Part shown: positions 7,626 through 16,828 of the stretch, piece after piece
How the letters are laid out: each line of letters begins with the position of its first letter
Position numbering within the stretch: the stretch's first letter is position 1
Assembly: GCA_027621555.1 (NCBI GenBank)
Contig: JAQCBJ010000007.1
Coordinates: forward strand, 1 to 60,720
DNA length: 60,720 nucleotides
Origin: Bacteroidota bacterium
Lineage (GTDB): Bacteria; Bacteroidota; Bacteroidia; Flavobacteriales_D; Sanyastnellaceae
Direction: 5' to 3'
The notes under the pieces: generated by a model
The model's database searches: none
What the model was told of the DNA's origin: nothing
What the model saw: the letters and a program-made list of their open reading frames with translations, nothing else
Program-made: the position numbers and the translations under genes

Positions 7626-9164
7626 ATGAAACATTTGCTCTCTCTGGCAGCCGCTTTTGGCTTGACGCTTGGCGCTGCCGCCCAAACCACGTTCAACGTG
7701 GACATGACTTGCGCCCCTGAAGGTTTTGAAAACGTCTTTGTTTCAGGCCCTTGGTGCGGTTGGTGCGCGAACGACACCTACAACGTGTTGACGGATGACG
7801 ACGGTGACGGCATTTACACCGTAGTCATTGAAGCGTTGCCAGATACAGTGGAATACACGTACGGCATCAATGGTTTTGCAGGTCAGGAGAATTTGATCAA
7901 CGACATGGTGGATGGTGCGGACTGCGCACCAATTACCGACTACGCTACGTACGCCAACCGTGTAACTCCCGAGGGTTCGACAACGTCGGACATCTATGGC
8001 ACGTGCGACGGAACGTGCAACGATGACAACGTGGTGTCAGACAATTTTGATGTCACGTTCCAGATGGACGCTTCAGGGTACGAAGGTCCCGTCACGTCGG
8101 CGGAAATTTTTGGAACGTTCAACGGCTGGGAACCTTTTGCGAACGCGATGGAAGACGCCGACGGTGATGGAATCTGGGAGACGACGATTTCGTTGTCCGC
8201 GGGCAGCCAAGAATTTAAGTTCCGACTGAACCAATCGGTTGATGAGGCGTTTGACGGCAACGAAGCCTGCACGACGGATCCTGGTCAGTATGTCAATCGG
8301 GTCATTGAAGTAACAGCAAACGTTGTGCTTCCGGTTGTGTGTTGGGATTCATGTGAGGCATGTCCAGGCAACGCCGTTCCTGGATGTACCGATGAGGCGG
8401 CGTGCAACTACGACGAGAACGCCACCGAAGACGACGACAGCTGCGTTTATGGCGAGTCTCCAACGGCTGCGTTTTCGGTGGAGGACGCCGCTTGCTTTGA
8501 CGGCATGGGGATGATCGTACTGGATTCATTGACTGTGGGGTTAGAAGGCGTCACTTACTCGGTGGACACGATGGAAATCGTTTACGGCGCACTTTCCTTG
8601 AGCCCAGGAGCATACCTCTTGACCTCAGTCGATTCAGTGGGATGCGTGAGCGACACGGCATTCGAAATTTTGTCTCCTGAGGAACTCATTGTCGAAGTGA
8701 CTGTCTTGAGTGTCGATTCAGGCGCCGGAGACGGCCAAGCGGAAGCCACAGTGACCGGCGGAACGCCTGAATACACCGTGGTGTGGACCAACATGACGGG
8801 GATGGAAGTGAACCCGGACTCCTTGTCAAGTGGTTTGTACACGGCTGTGGTGACGGATGCCAACAACTGCACGGCATCTGAGAGCTTTACGATGACGGTG
8901 GACGGCATCGCGGACGTGGCTGTTTTGGAAGGTGCACTCTTCCCCGTGCCTGTGAACGATCAGCTCAACGTCCGTTTGGCCGTGCCTTTGACGGCCGAAG
9001 CTCTCGTGGAAGTGCGCGACGTTCAGGGTCGCTTGGTGGCCTCAGCTCAGTTGCGTCAAAACGAACAACTCTTGGTGTTGGACGCAGCGTCTTGGACGGC
9101 TGGTGTGTACACCCTTCAACTTTCAACTGAGGAGGCCCGTGCTTCCTGGAGCTTTGTGAAATGA
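7626..9164 (+). CDS. T9SS-sorted multidomain surface protein, probable glucan-binding protein of the PUL
   Basis: 512 residues with a signal peptide (MKHLLSLAAAFGLTLGAAAQ). Two E-set/CBM48-like modules follow: residues about 22-125 (VFVSGPWCGWCANDTYNVLTD) and 140-225 (AEIFGTFNGWEPFANAMED, FKFRLNQ). The spacing of aromatic residues resembles starch/glycogen-binding E-set domains. Next come a GCTDEAACNYDENATEDD cysteine module (about 252-275), SprB-like repeats (GGTPEYTVVWTN, GLYTAVVTDANNCTA) and a T9SS C-terminal domain (LFPVPVNDQLNVRLAV to the end). It lies 6 bases after the GH3 gene and overlaps susC by ATGA. Its place suggests a surface glycan-binding role; ligand unknown. Confidence 0.82.
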   Translation: MKHLLSLAAAFGLTLGAAAQTTFNVDMTCAPEGFENVFVSGPWCGWCANDTYNVLTDDDGDGIYTVVIEALPDTVEYTYGINGFAGQENLINDMVDGADCAPITDYATYANRVTPEGSTTSDIYGTCDGTCNDDNVVSDNFDVTFQMDASGYEGPVTSAEIFGTFNGWEPFANAMEDADGDGIWETTISLSAGSQEFKFRLNQSVDEAFDGNEACTTDPGQYVNRVIEVTANVVLPVVCWDSCEACPGNAVPGCTDEAACNYDENATEDDDSCVYGESPTAAFSVEDAACFDGMGMIVLDSLTVGLEGVTYSVDTMEIVYGALSLSPGAYLLTSVDSVGCVSDTAFEILSPEELIVEVTVLSVDSGAGDGQAEATVTGGTPEYTVVWTNMTGMEVNPDSLSSGLYTAVVTDANNCTASESFTMTVDGIADVAVLEGALFPVPVNDQLNVRLAVPLTAEALVEVRDVQGRLVASAQLRQNEQLLVLDAASWTAGVYTLQLSTEEARASWSFVK

Positions 9165-12100
9165 TTCGACAACTTCCCTGGCTGGCATCCCTGATCTTGC
9201 TCTTTGGAGCAGGGTCAGGGGTGTGGGCCCAAACCACAATGTCGGGGGCTTCAAGCACCTCGACGTCTAGCACAATCGCCATCGCTGGTGTGGTGCTCGA
9301 TGGAGACATGGCACTGCCTGGGGTCTCCGTGACGGTGAAAGGCTCGTACGCCGGAACCGCCACAGACCTGGACGGCAAATTTGCGCTGACTGTGGAGTCG
9401 GGCGCCACCTTGGTCTTTTCGTACATCGGATACCTCCGTCAAGAATTGACGGTGGCCAACACGGTGTCTGATCTGAAGGTGGTGCTGAAGCCTGATGTCG
9501 CTGGCCTTGAAGAGGCCATCGTCATCGGGTACGGCAACCAGCAGCGCAGCAAAATCTCTGGCGCCGTCACCACGGTGGACATCAAAGAGGCCACCTCGAT
9601 TCCCGTGCTCCGAACGGAACAGGCCCTTCAGGGGCGTGCCGCGGGGGTGCAGGTGACCCAAAACTCGGGCCAGCCAGGAAGTACACAAACCATCCGGATT
9701 CGCGGTTTGGGGTCCATCAACAACTCCGATCCGCTGTTCATTGTGGACGGCATTCCGTCCGGAGGTATTGACTACCTCAACCCGTCGGACATTGAAAGCA
9801 TCAGCATCCTCAAAGATGCCGCGTCAACGGCGATTTATGGGGCGCGAGGTGCCAACGGGGTGGTCTTGATCACGACCAAGAAGGGCTCGCGGAACAGCAA
9901 GGCCACGTTGACCTACGACAGCTACGTGGGCATGCAGGAGCCGTGGAAATACATGGCGCTTCTGAATGCCGAGCAGTATGGGGTGCTGATGAACGAGAGC
10001 CGTGCAGCGGCGGGGCTAACCGCCCTCCCAGGGTTGGCGGATCCCGCGTCCTTGGGCGAAGGCACCAACTGGCAGGACGCCATGTTTGAGCGCGCTCCGA
10101 TGGCCAACCACAGCGTGTTGTACACCAACGGCACGGAGACCTCGAGCATTGCCATGGGCGCCAGCCACTTTTCCCAGGACGGGATCATTGGCGGCGACAA
10201 GGGACGATTCGAGCGGACCACGTTCCGCGTGAATTCGGAGCAGCAGGCGGGCGACCGTTTCCGCGTCGGCCAAAACGTGACGTTCACGCACATCAAGCGG
10301 AACGCCTTGGCCGAGAACAACGAATTCAGCACGCCGGTGTTGCGTGCGTTGAACATCGATCCCGTGACGCCCGTGACCCGAATCGATGGGACCTACGCGT
10401 ACACGGATTACATCGACAGCGACATTGTCAACCCAATCAACCAGATCGAACAAACCTTCGACAACTGGACCACGAACCGCTTCGTGGGCAACGTGTTTGG
10501 CGAAATGGACCTGCTTCCCAACCTGAAATTCCGTTCCTCCGTGAACGTGGACTTGGCGCTAGGATCCCAGAAGATTTTCTTCCCTGCCTACGATTTGGCA
10601 TTGTATCCCGGCGACCCCAACCGCCCAGCCACGGAATTCCGCGAAGTGAACTCACTCATCCGCGCGGAAAACAAGTGGTCCACTTGGCAATGGGAGAACA
10701 CGTTGACCTACACCAAAGAATTCGAGAACGAGGACAAATTGCAGCTCATCGCAGGCTACTCTGCACTCGAATCGATGTCCACGAGCATCACCGCCTCACG
10801 TGACAGCTTGGCTTCGAACGATCCGTACTACGCGTTCTTGAGCAACAGTTTGAACGTGGAACCTCAGGTTCCTCGGGCCAGCGACGGCATCAGCGAAACC
10901 GCTTGGATTGGGCAATTTGCACGCGCCACATACGACCTCGGAAACGAGTGGTCGTTGATGGGGACGCTTCGTTACGACGGGTCCTCGCGCTTCGGTTTGA
11001 ACAACCGGTTCGGTTTGTTCCCTTCGTTCTCAGCAGCTTGGAACCTCACAGAGCGTCCTTGGTTTGCAGAGAAGGAGTGGATCGACTTTGCGAAGGTTCG
11101 CGGGTCATGGGGTCGCAACGGCAACGCCGAGATTGGCGATTACGCGTACAACCCCATCATTGTGAACGGTTTGAACTACACGTTCGGAAGCGAGCAGAAT
11201 CAAACCATTGGTTCTGGTCCTGTCGCCATTGCGAATCCAGACCTCAAGTGGGAGACTGGGGAGCAAATCAACTTAGGCGTGGACGCCGATTTCTTGGACG
11301 GCCGTTGGAATTTGATTTTCGACTTGTACGAGAAGAACACCATCGACATGTTGGCGTACGTGCCCAACCCGGGAACGGCAGGCCTCGAGCCTGGCCCGTC
11401 CAACGTGGCTTCTGCACGCAACCGCGGGGCGGAATTGGCCGTGGGCTACCAAGGCGGCGAAGGTGATTTCACCTACAACCTGAACGGCAACATCTCGATG
11501 TACCGCAACGAAGTCACCGATTTGGGCGCTCCAGTGGACAGTTTGAACCAGCCTATTTTCACGGGCACCGTATTCGGATCGGGCGACTTTGTGGCCATCA
11601 CCAACGTCGGCCTTCCGATTGCCTCCTTCTATGGATTTGAAACGGCGGGCATCTTCCAAACCGACCAAGAGGCAGCGGCTTCCGCCCAGTCCAATGCGGT
11701 GGCGGGTGACGTGATTTTCGTGGACCAAAACGAAGACGGCGTCATCAACAACGAAGACAAGGTCGTCATCGGCAACCCACACCCGGATTTCACCTACGGC
11801 TTCACTGCCGGTGGAAACTGGAAGAACTTTGATTTCAGCCTGTTCCTTCAGGGCAGCTACGGCAACGACGTGTACATGGGCATGTTCCGTTATGATTTGA
11901 ACACCACCAACTTGCCGGTGTCGGCCCTCGGCCGTTGGACCGGGGAGGGCACGTCGAACGACATCCCTCGCGTGACGCACGCCGACCTGAACCAAAACAA
12001 CCGCGTCTCCGATCGCTTCATTGAAGACGGATCGTACTTGCGCATCAAGTCGTTGATGGTGGGCTACACGCTCCCGTCTGAAGTGCTCGACCGCGCAGGC

Positions 12101-12268
12101 ATTTCGAAATTCCGCATCTACGCCAGCGCCAACAACTTGTTCACGTTCACCAACTACTCGGGCCTCGATCCAGAAATTGGGACACGTGGAACATTGGAAA
12201 TAGGCATAGACCGCGGATTTTACCCATCGCCCCGGATTTACAACGTGGGCATCAACGTGACGTTCTGA
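9161..12268 (+). CDS. susC: SusC/RagA-family TonB-linked outer-membrane transporter
   Basis: 1035 residues with a signal peptide ending near WAQ (24). The carboxypeptidase-D-like domain follows (about 45-115: GVVLDGDMALPGVSVTVKG, TDLDGKFAL, FSYIGY), then the SusC signature EEAIVIGYGNQQRSKISGAV. The plug (QGRAAGVQVTQNSGQPGS, IRIRGLGSINNSDPLFIVDG, SISILKDAASTAIYGARGANG) precedes a long beta-barrel ending in YNVGINVTF. With the adjacent SusD it would import oligosaccharides through the outer membrane using TonB energy. The ATG overlaps the upstream stop (ATGA), and susD begins on its last stop base, which indicates one transcript. Confidence 0.96.
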   Translation: MIRQLPWLASLILLFGAGSGVWAQTTMSGASSTSTSSTIAIAGVVLDGDMALPGVSVTVKGSYAGTATDLDGKFALTVESGATLVFSYIGYLRQELTVANTVSDLKVVLKPDVAGLEEAIVIGYGNQQRSKISGAVTTVDIKEATSIPVLRTEQALQGRAAGVQVTQNSGQPGSTQTIRIRGLGSINNSDPLFIVDGIPSGGIDYLNPSDIESISILKDAASTAIYGARGANGVVLITTKKGSRNSKATLTYDSYVGMQEPWKYMALLNAEQYGVLMNESRAAAGLTALPGLADPASLGEGTNWQDAMFERAPMANHSVLYTNGTETSSIAMGASHFSQDGIIGGDKGRFERTTFRVNSEQQAGDRFRVGQNVTFTHIKRNALAENNEFSTPVLRALNIDPVTPVTRIDGTYAYTDYIDSDIVNPINQIEQTFDNWTTNRFVGNVFGEMDLLPNLKFRSSVNVDLALGSQKIFFPAYDLALYPGDPNRPATEFREVNSLIRAENKWSTWQWENTLTYTKEFENEDKLQLIAGYSALESMSTSITASRDSLASNDPYYAFLSNSLNVEPQVPRASDGISETAWIGQFARATYDLGNEWSLMGTLRYDGSSRFGLNNRFGLFPSFSAAWNLTERPWFAEKEWIDFAKVRGSWGRNGNAEIGDYAYNPIIVNGLNYTFGSEQNQTIGSGPVAIANPDLKWETGEQINLGVDADFLDGRWNLIFDLYEKNTIDMLAYVPNPGTAGLEPGPSNVASARNRGAELAVGYQGGEGDFTYNLNGNISMYRNEVTDLGAPVDSLNQPIFTGTVFGSGDFVAITNVGLPIASFYGFETAGIFQTDQEAAASAQSNAVAGDVIFVDQNEDGVINNEDKVVIGNPHPDFTYGFTAGGNWKNFDFSLFLQGSYGNDVYMGMFRYDLNTTNLPVSALGRWTGEGTSNDIPRVTHADLNQNNRVSDRFIEDGSYLRIKSLMVGYTLPSEVLDRAGISKFRIYASANNLFTFTNYSGLDPEIGTRGTLEIGIDRGFYPSPRIYNVGINVTF

Positions 12269-13815
12269 TGAATCAACACACAACCACCAATGCATGGATG
12301 GGCACCTTGGCCTTGATGGCCTTTGTGTTCCTGTCCACGGGATGTTCCAAGGATTTCTTGGACCGCGACCCCTACATCGGCAGCTCAGCCGGCAATTTTT
12401 ACCAATCCGCAGAAGACGCTGAAGCCGCCACCATCGCGTGTTATGCGCCGCTTCAAGTGGAGATTTCAGATGGGGCTCACTTCCGCTGGTACTTTGGCGA
12501 CGTCGTCAGCGACGACGCCGACAAAGGCGGTTCAGGTGACACGGACGAACCCGACCTCCTCGAATTTGAAAGTTTCATGGGTGATCCCTCCAGCAGCATC
12601 GTGCTCGGTGAGTGGAAGACGGCCTACAAAGGCATCACGTACTGCAACATTGCGTTGGAGAACATTCCAGGCATCGAGATGGACGAGTTCGAGAAGCTCG
12701 CGTACCTCGGAGAAGCGCAGTTCTTGCGGGCGTACTGGTATTTCAACCTCGTGACAACCTTCGGTGGCGTTCCTTTGGTGACGAAGACCTTGGCTCCTTC
12801 GGAGTACGCTCAGCCTCGGGCATCGGCGGACGAAGTTTGGGCCCAAATCGTGGCCGACCTCGAGGAAGCCGCGGCCAACCTGCCTGAAAAGAGCTCCTAC
12901 AGCACGTCCCAAACGGGTCGCGCCACACGCGGCGCAGCCAACGCGTTGCTGGCCAAGGCACACCTCTACCAAGGCAACTGGGCGGAATGCCGCGCGCGGT
13001 GCGAAGAGGTCGTGGGTTCAGGAGAGTACTTCCTCGAACCCAACTACGGCAACATTTTCACCGAAGCGGGTGAGAACGGGCCGGGAAGCATTTGGGAAAT
13101 CCAGTACGCCAACAATTCGGGGGGCAACTGGGGCGCTCAATTCTGGAGCGAAGGCACCTACACCAATGTGTTTCAGCGTGCGCGCGGCAATACGTTCAAC
13201 AACGGTTACGGATTCAACCTGCCAACCCAAGACTTCGTCGACGAATTCGAAGAGTGGGAAGAGCAAGACAGCACCGGCGTAATTCCAATGGTAGATCCTC
13301 GTTTGAGTTACACGGTGTACCAACTCGGTGACATCGCTTCCGATTGGGGCGAGATCACGGAGGAGTCCACGGGCATGCCCCATCCTTACTACGCGCGGAA
13401 GTACTTCAGCCCCAAAGCGGAGCGGGCTCCGTTCGGAGACCAAGCCCCCAACGGCGGTTCGAACGATCGCGTCATCCGTTTGGCGGACGTCTTGTTGATG
13501 CACGCAGAAGCCTGCCAGCAGCTCGGCGACGAAGCCACGGCCATTGAGTCTCTGAACATGGTTCGCGCACGTGCGGCTGTGCCTCTCATTCAGGAGGGAA
13601 GCGTCGGTGGCCAGGCGTTGCTCGACGCCATTTGGCATGAGCGCCGTGTTGAACTCGGCCTTGAAGGCCATCGCTTCTTTGACCTGGTGCGTCAAGGACG
13701 CGCTGCGGAAGTGTTGGAGGGATTTGTCTCTGGAAAGAGCGAGCTCTTTCCGATTCCGACGGCTGAGATTACCTTGTCCAACGGTGAATTGACCCAAAAC
13801 CCCGGCTACGAATGA
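12268..13815 (+). CDS. susD: SusD/RagB-family glycan-binding lipoprotein
   Basis: 515 residues with a lipoprotein signal (LSTGC, Cys near 26) followed by SKDFLDRDPY, a standard SusD opening. The RagB/SusD fold shows as YKGITYCNIALENI, AYLGEAQFLRAYWYFNLVTTFGGVPLV, RATRGAANALLAKAHLYQGNW and the C-terminal VIRLADVLLMHAEACQQLG and WHERRVELGLEGHRFFDLVRQG. It forms the lid of the SusC transporter and captures oligosaccharides at the cell surface. It starts at TGATG with the susC stop. Confidence 0.96.
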   Translation: MNQHTTTNAWMGTLALMAFVFLSTGCSKDFLDRDPYIGSSAGNFYQSAEDAEAATIACYAPLQVEISDGAHFRWYFGDVVSDDADKGGSGDTDEPDLLEFESFMGDPSSSIVLGEWKTAYKGITYCNIALENIPGIEMDEFEKLAYLGEAQFLRAYWYFNLVTTFGGVPLVTKTLAPSEYAQPRASADEVWAQIVADLEEAAANLPEKSSYSTSQTGRATRGAANALLAKAHLYQGNWAECRARCEEVVGSGEYFLEPNYGNIFTEAGENGPGSIWEIQYANNSGGNWGAQFWSEGTYTNVFQRARGNTFNNGYGFNLPTQDFVDEFEEWEEQDSTGVIPMVDPRLSYTVYQLGDIASDWGEITEESTGMPHPYYARKYFSPKAERAPFGDQAPNGGSNDRVIRLADVLLMHAEACQQLGDEATAIESLNMVRARAAVPLIQEGSVGGQALLDAIWHERRVELGLEGHRFFDLVRQGRAAEVLEGFVSGKSELFPIPTAEITLSNGELTQNPGYE

Positions 13816-14759
13816 ACCTCCAGCACATTTCTTTCCTCGCCGCTTGTGTGGCAATTGGTCTTTTGGGGTGCGACCCCTTCGTGGAAGACAACCCTGGATT
13901 GCCCAGCGAACCCACGGGTGAGGCCCTGTGGTACTTTTTGCCTGACACCGTGGACGGTGTGATCGGCATTGATTCCAACCGCATTGTTGTCAGTGCTGAA
14001 ACCAGCGAAGATGTGTTCCTCCACTTGTGGGATTTTGGGAACGGAAAGACAAGCAATGCCGCGGAAGATACGGTCACCTACTTTGTAGAAGGGACGTATG
14101 ATCTCACTTATCAAGGTCACGCTGAGGGAGGCATGGTCACCTTCGAGAGTGTTGTCAACATTGAAAAGACTCTTGAATTGCCTTGCGAAGGAACCCTTGC
14201 ACTCTTGACAGGTTGCGACAATCCAAAAGTGTGGAAACTTTCTCCAGAAGCAGGGGCCATTGCCATTGGACCTGAACCGGGTTCAACCGAATGGTATTCT
14301 GCGCCTGAGGATTGGCAAAATCCAGATCCTCCAGTCAATGTAGATTTCCAGACCGACGACCGTTGGACGTTCACGAAAACGGGACAGTTCATTTACGACA
14401 ACTCCCTTTTGACGATGTTTCCCTTTAACAATGGGTATTATGAGTATGGAATGACCGTGGATACTTCGACCTACACTCTTGAGCTTGGTTCGGGAATCAA
14501 CAATGAGGATGAGTTCACCATCAACGGCTTGATGGCCACAAATGATCTTGGTGCCACAGCAGACATTTGCGGATGGATGGGGGTTTGGGATTCTGGTCCA
14601 ACCTATTCAATCGTAGACATCACTGAAAATCGCCTCGTGCTCAGCGCGTTGCAGCAGCAGAAGGATGGAACTCCTGGTTCGATTGACCCTTTTGGGAACA
14701 CGCCATGCATCAATCCTTTGGGTAGTGGGTACTTCACGTTGATTTTTGTGACAGAATGA
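13812..14759 (+). CDS. PKD-like surface lipoprotein of the glucan PUL
   Basis: 315 residues with a short lipoprotein signal (AIGLLGC, Cys near 20). Residues about 60-115 resemble a PKD fold (VFLHLWDFGNGKTSNAAEDTV, GTYDLTYQG). The rest is a beta-rich domain of the kind seen in SusE/SusF-position proteins (VWKLSPEAGAIAIGP, YYEYGMTVDTSTYTLELG, NRLVLSA). No catalytic motif is visible. PKD-domain lipoproteins between SusD and a GH16 are a known feature of flavobacterial laminarin loci, so a glycan-binding role is likely. ATGA overlaps join it to both neighbours. Confidence 0.75.
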   Translation: MNLQHISFLAACVAIGLLGCDPFVEDNPGLPSEPTGEALWYFLPDTVDGVIGIDSNRIVVSAETSEDVFLHLWDFGNGKTSNAAEDTVTYFVEGTYDLTYQGHAEGGMVTFESVVNIEKTLELPCEGTLALLTGCDNPKVWKLSPEAGAIAIGPEPGSTEWYSAPEDWQNPDPPVNVDFQTDDRWTFTKTGQFIYDNSLLTMFPFNNGYYEYGMTVDTSTYTLELGSGINNEDEFTINGLMATNDLGATADICGWMGVWDSGPTYSIVDITENRLVLSALQQQKDGTPGSIDPFGNTPCINPLGSGYFTLIFVTE

Positions 14760-16000
14760 AAATCGGCAGTCAGAGGAATGGCTTTCCCGCGTTTCTGGGC
14801 CTGGTATTGATCACATTGGGTTGCTCGGAATGTGGTGATGTTGCGGAGCCGATGAACTCCGAAATTCAATTCGTTTCCGACAAGACGGCGCTCGAGAACG
14901 CTTTCAACAGCACGTTCGATTTCGAGGTTCGGCTCGATGCGAGCAACACCCGAGAGGTGACGGTTGATTACCAAACGGAGTTGTTCACGGAAGGCTTGGA
15001 TTGCCTTTCAGCAAGCCCAGGAGAGGACTTCATTCAGCAAGAAGGACAATTGGTGTTTGCTCCTGGTGAGATCAAGAAAACCATCAGCATCGAGGTTGTC
15101 ATTGACGAAGTTCTGGAGTCTGAGGAGCGTTTCAATGTGGTCTTGTCCAACCCCACCAATGGCTTTTTGAAGGGCAACCAACAAGTGGCGACGGGCTCCA
15201 TTTTGAATGACGACACAGACATAACCATCGACTTGCCAGTCGGTGGTTACGACACGCCTCATTCACCAAGCAGTCCCCCTGAAGGAATGACGCTCGTTTG
15301 GGCTGATGAATTCGATGGACCAGCAATTGACATGAACAATTGGACCCATGAATTGGGGTCAGGAGGTTGGGGTAACGACGAGTTGCAGACATACACAGAC
15401 GATCCCCAAAGTTCTTACATCAGTGATGGCAACCTTGTCATTGTAGCCGCGGCCGAAGCAACCGGTTATACATCAGCTCGGATGGTTACGCGTGATAAGC
15501 AGGAGTTTGCGTTTGGCCGAATTGACATTCGCGCATTGCTCCCGAAAGGCCAAGGCCTTTGGCCTGCTTTGTGGATGCTGGGTGCCAACCATGGAGAAGT
15601 GGGCTGGCCGGCGTGTGGCGAGATAGATATCATGGAATTGCTTGGACATCAGCCCAATGTGGTGCATGGAACTGCCCACTGGGGTGCCATGTCTGGGGGA
15701 GGACATCCAAATCTAGGAAGTGTGAATTTCGCCGATGTTGGCACTGATTTCAGTGAAGAGTATCATGTCTTTTCACTCAACTGGTCGCCAGACACGATGA
15801 CTTGGTTGATGAACGACGAACCTTATTTCCAGCTGACTACAGACGAGCATGTGGGGTTAAGTGGATTCGAGACGCCGTTCAACGACCCCTTCTTCTTCAT
15901 CTTTAACATCGCAGTGGGTGGCAGTTGGCCAGGAAATCCTGATGAATGCACGCTGTTCCCTCAATTCATGGCGGTGGACTACGTGAGGGTGTATCAGTAA
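14756..16000 (+). CDS. GH16 endo-beta-1,3-glucanase (laminarinase-like) lipoprotein with Calx-beta domain
   Basis: 414 residues with a lipoprotein signal (LITLGC). Residues about 38-155 form a Calx-beta-like module (FDFEVRLDAS, LVFAPGEIKKTISIEVVID, ERFNVVLSNPTNG). The GH16 domain runs from about 178 (MTLVWADEFDGPAIDMNNW) to the end. The catalytic motif EIDIMELLG has nucleophile Glu289 and acid/base Glu294. The extra residue in E-I-D-I-M-E is typical of laminarinases rather than kappa-carrageenases or lichenases. It would cut beta-1,3-glucan at the cell surface. Last gene of the operon. Confidence 0.93.
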   Translation: MKIGSQRNGFPAFLGLVLITLGCSECGDVAEPMNSEIQFVSDKTALENAFNSTFDFEVRLDASNTREVTVDYQTELFTEGLDCLSASPGEDFIQQEGQLVFAPGEIKKTISIEVVIDEVLESEERFNVVLSNPTNGFLKGNQQVATGSILNDDTDITIDLPVGGYDTPHSPSSPPEGMTLVWADEFDGPAIDMNNWTHELGSGGWGNDELQTYTDDPQSSYISDGNLVIVAAAEATGYTSARMVTRDKQEFAFGRIDIRALLPKGQGLWPALWMLGANHGEVGWPACGEIDIMELLGHQPNVVHGTAHWGAMSGGGHPNLGSVNFADVGTDFSEEYHVFSLNWSPDTMTWLMNDEPYFQLTTDEHVGLSGFETPFNDPFFFIFNIAVGGSWPGNPDECTLFPQFMAVDYVRVYQ

Positions 16001-16033
16001 TCCAACGCACGCTTCGAATTTGCCACGAGGGTG

Positions 16034-16041
16034 TATCTTCC
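16034..16041 (+). promoter_or_regulatory. -7-like box TATCTTCC, 4 bases before the Hpt gene
   Basis: TATCTTCC ends exactly 4 bases before the ATG at 16046. Placed as a -7 box, transcription would begin at or next to the A of the start codon, giving a leaderless message. Confidence 0.4.
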
Positions 16042-16045
16042 GCAC

Positions 16046-16372
16046 ATGGAACTGCACCCTCGTTTCGATCAATACGACGCCATTTTTGGCGACGATCCTG
16101 CGTCTTACGCCGAATTCCTGACGGCTTTGGAACAAACGTTGGTCAAATCGAAGGCGAGCTTGGAAGCGGCGGCCGAAGCGGAAGATTGGAACGTGATTTC
16201 AGCGACCCGCCACTCCCTCAAGCCCACCATGACGCTTTTGGGCGCAGAGCCCATCAACGCGTTGCTCAACGATTGGCGTCCTTCCATGAGCGCCATCGAT
16301 GCTGCTCCTTTGGCGGCAGCCATGGACGCGGTCCTTCAGGCTGTGACGAACAAGAAGGCCTCGCTGGAATGA
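16046..16372 (+). CDS. Hpt (histidine phosphotransfer) domain protein
   Basis: 108 residues, all helical in appearance. The motif ATRHSLKPTMTLLG has the phosphorylatable His56 followed by S-L-K, as in Hpt domains (H-x-L-K-x-x-x-x-x-[IL]-G). It would relay phosphate between a hybrid histidine kinase and a response regulator; neither partner is nearby. The ATG at 16046 is preferred over an in-frame GTG at 16031 because the GTG falls inside the -7-like box. It overlaps the next gene by ATGA. Confidence 0.8.
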   Translation: MELHPRFDQYDAIFGDDPASYAEFLTALEQTLVKSKASLEAAAEAEDWNVISATRHSLKPTMTLLGAEPINALLNDWRPSMSAIDAAPLAAAMDAVLQAVTNKKASLE

Positions 16373-16740
16373 CCCCTCACGACCGTTTGCTCGAGCGCTT
16401 GCGGTCCCATTGCCTCTCCAAGCCAGGCACCATCGAGGAGCTTCCCTTCGACGACCGAACGGTTGTGTTCAAGGTGGGAGGAAAGATGTTTTGCCTTGTG
16501 GACGCATTTGAGTTTGACGGGTGTGGCATGAAATGCCATCCCGACCGCATTCCGGAATTGCGCGCCACGTACAGCGGCGTAACCACCGGCCCGTACCTGA
16601 ATCCCAAACACTGGAACAGCGTGCACCCCGAACCGTTCGGGGATGTGCCGTGGCTCGAATTTTTGGACCTGGTGGACCACAGCTACGACCTCGTCTGGAA
16701 AGGCCTCACACGAAAAGTCAAGCTCTCCATCGGTCCTTGA
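16369..16740 (+). CDS. MmcQ/YjbR family DNA-binding-like protein
   Basis: 123 residues beginning at an ATGA overlap with the Hpt gene. LRSHCLSKPGTIEELPFDDRTVVFKVGGKMFCLVD and the later GVTTGPYLNPKHWNSV are the characteristic segments of MmcQ/YjbR (PF04237-type) proteins, which have a CyaY-like fold. The cellular role is unknown. Length is normal for the family. Confidence 0.88.
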   Translation: MTPHDRLLERLRSHCLSKPGTIEELPFDDRTVVFKVGGKMFCLVDAFEFDGCGMKCHPDRIPELRATYSGVTTGPYLNPKHWNSVHPEPFGDVPWLEFLDLVDHSYDLVWKGLTRKVKLSIGP

Positions 16741-16772
16741 ATTGAATTCGTCGAACATTGCTTGGTGTTCGG

Positions 16773-16780
16773 TAATTTCG
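16773..16780 (+). promoter_or_regulatory. -7 box TAATTTCG upstream of the lamin-tail/TonB/PLD operon
   Basis: TAATTTCG differs from TAnnTTTG by one base and lies 48 bases before the ATG at 16829. It is the best promoter candidate for the three-gene operon 16829-23085. Confidence 0.4.
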
Positions 16781-16828
16781 CCCCAACGATGCACTTCGAA
16801 TCGATCCAGAGAAAAATTGACCTTCATC

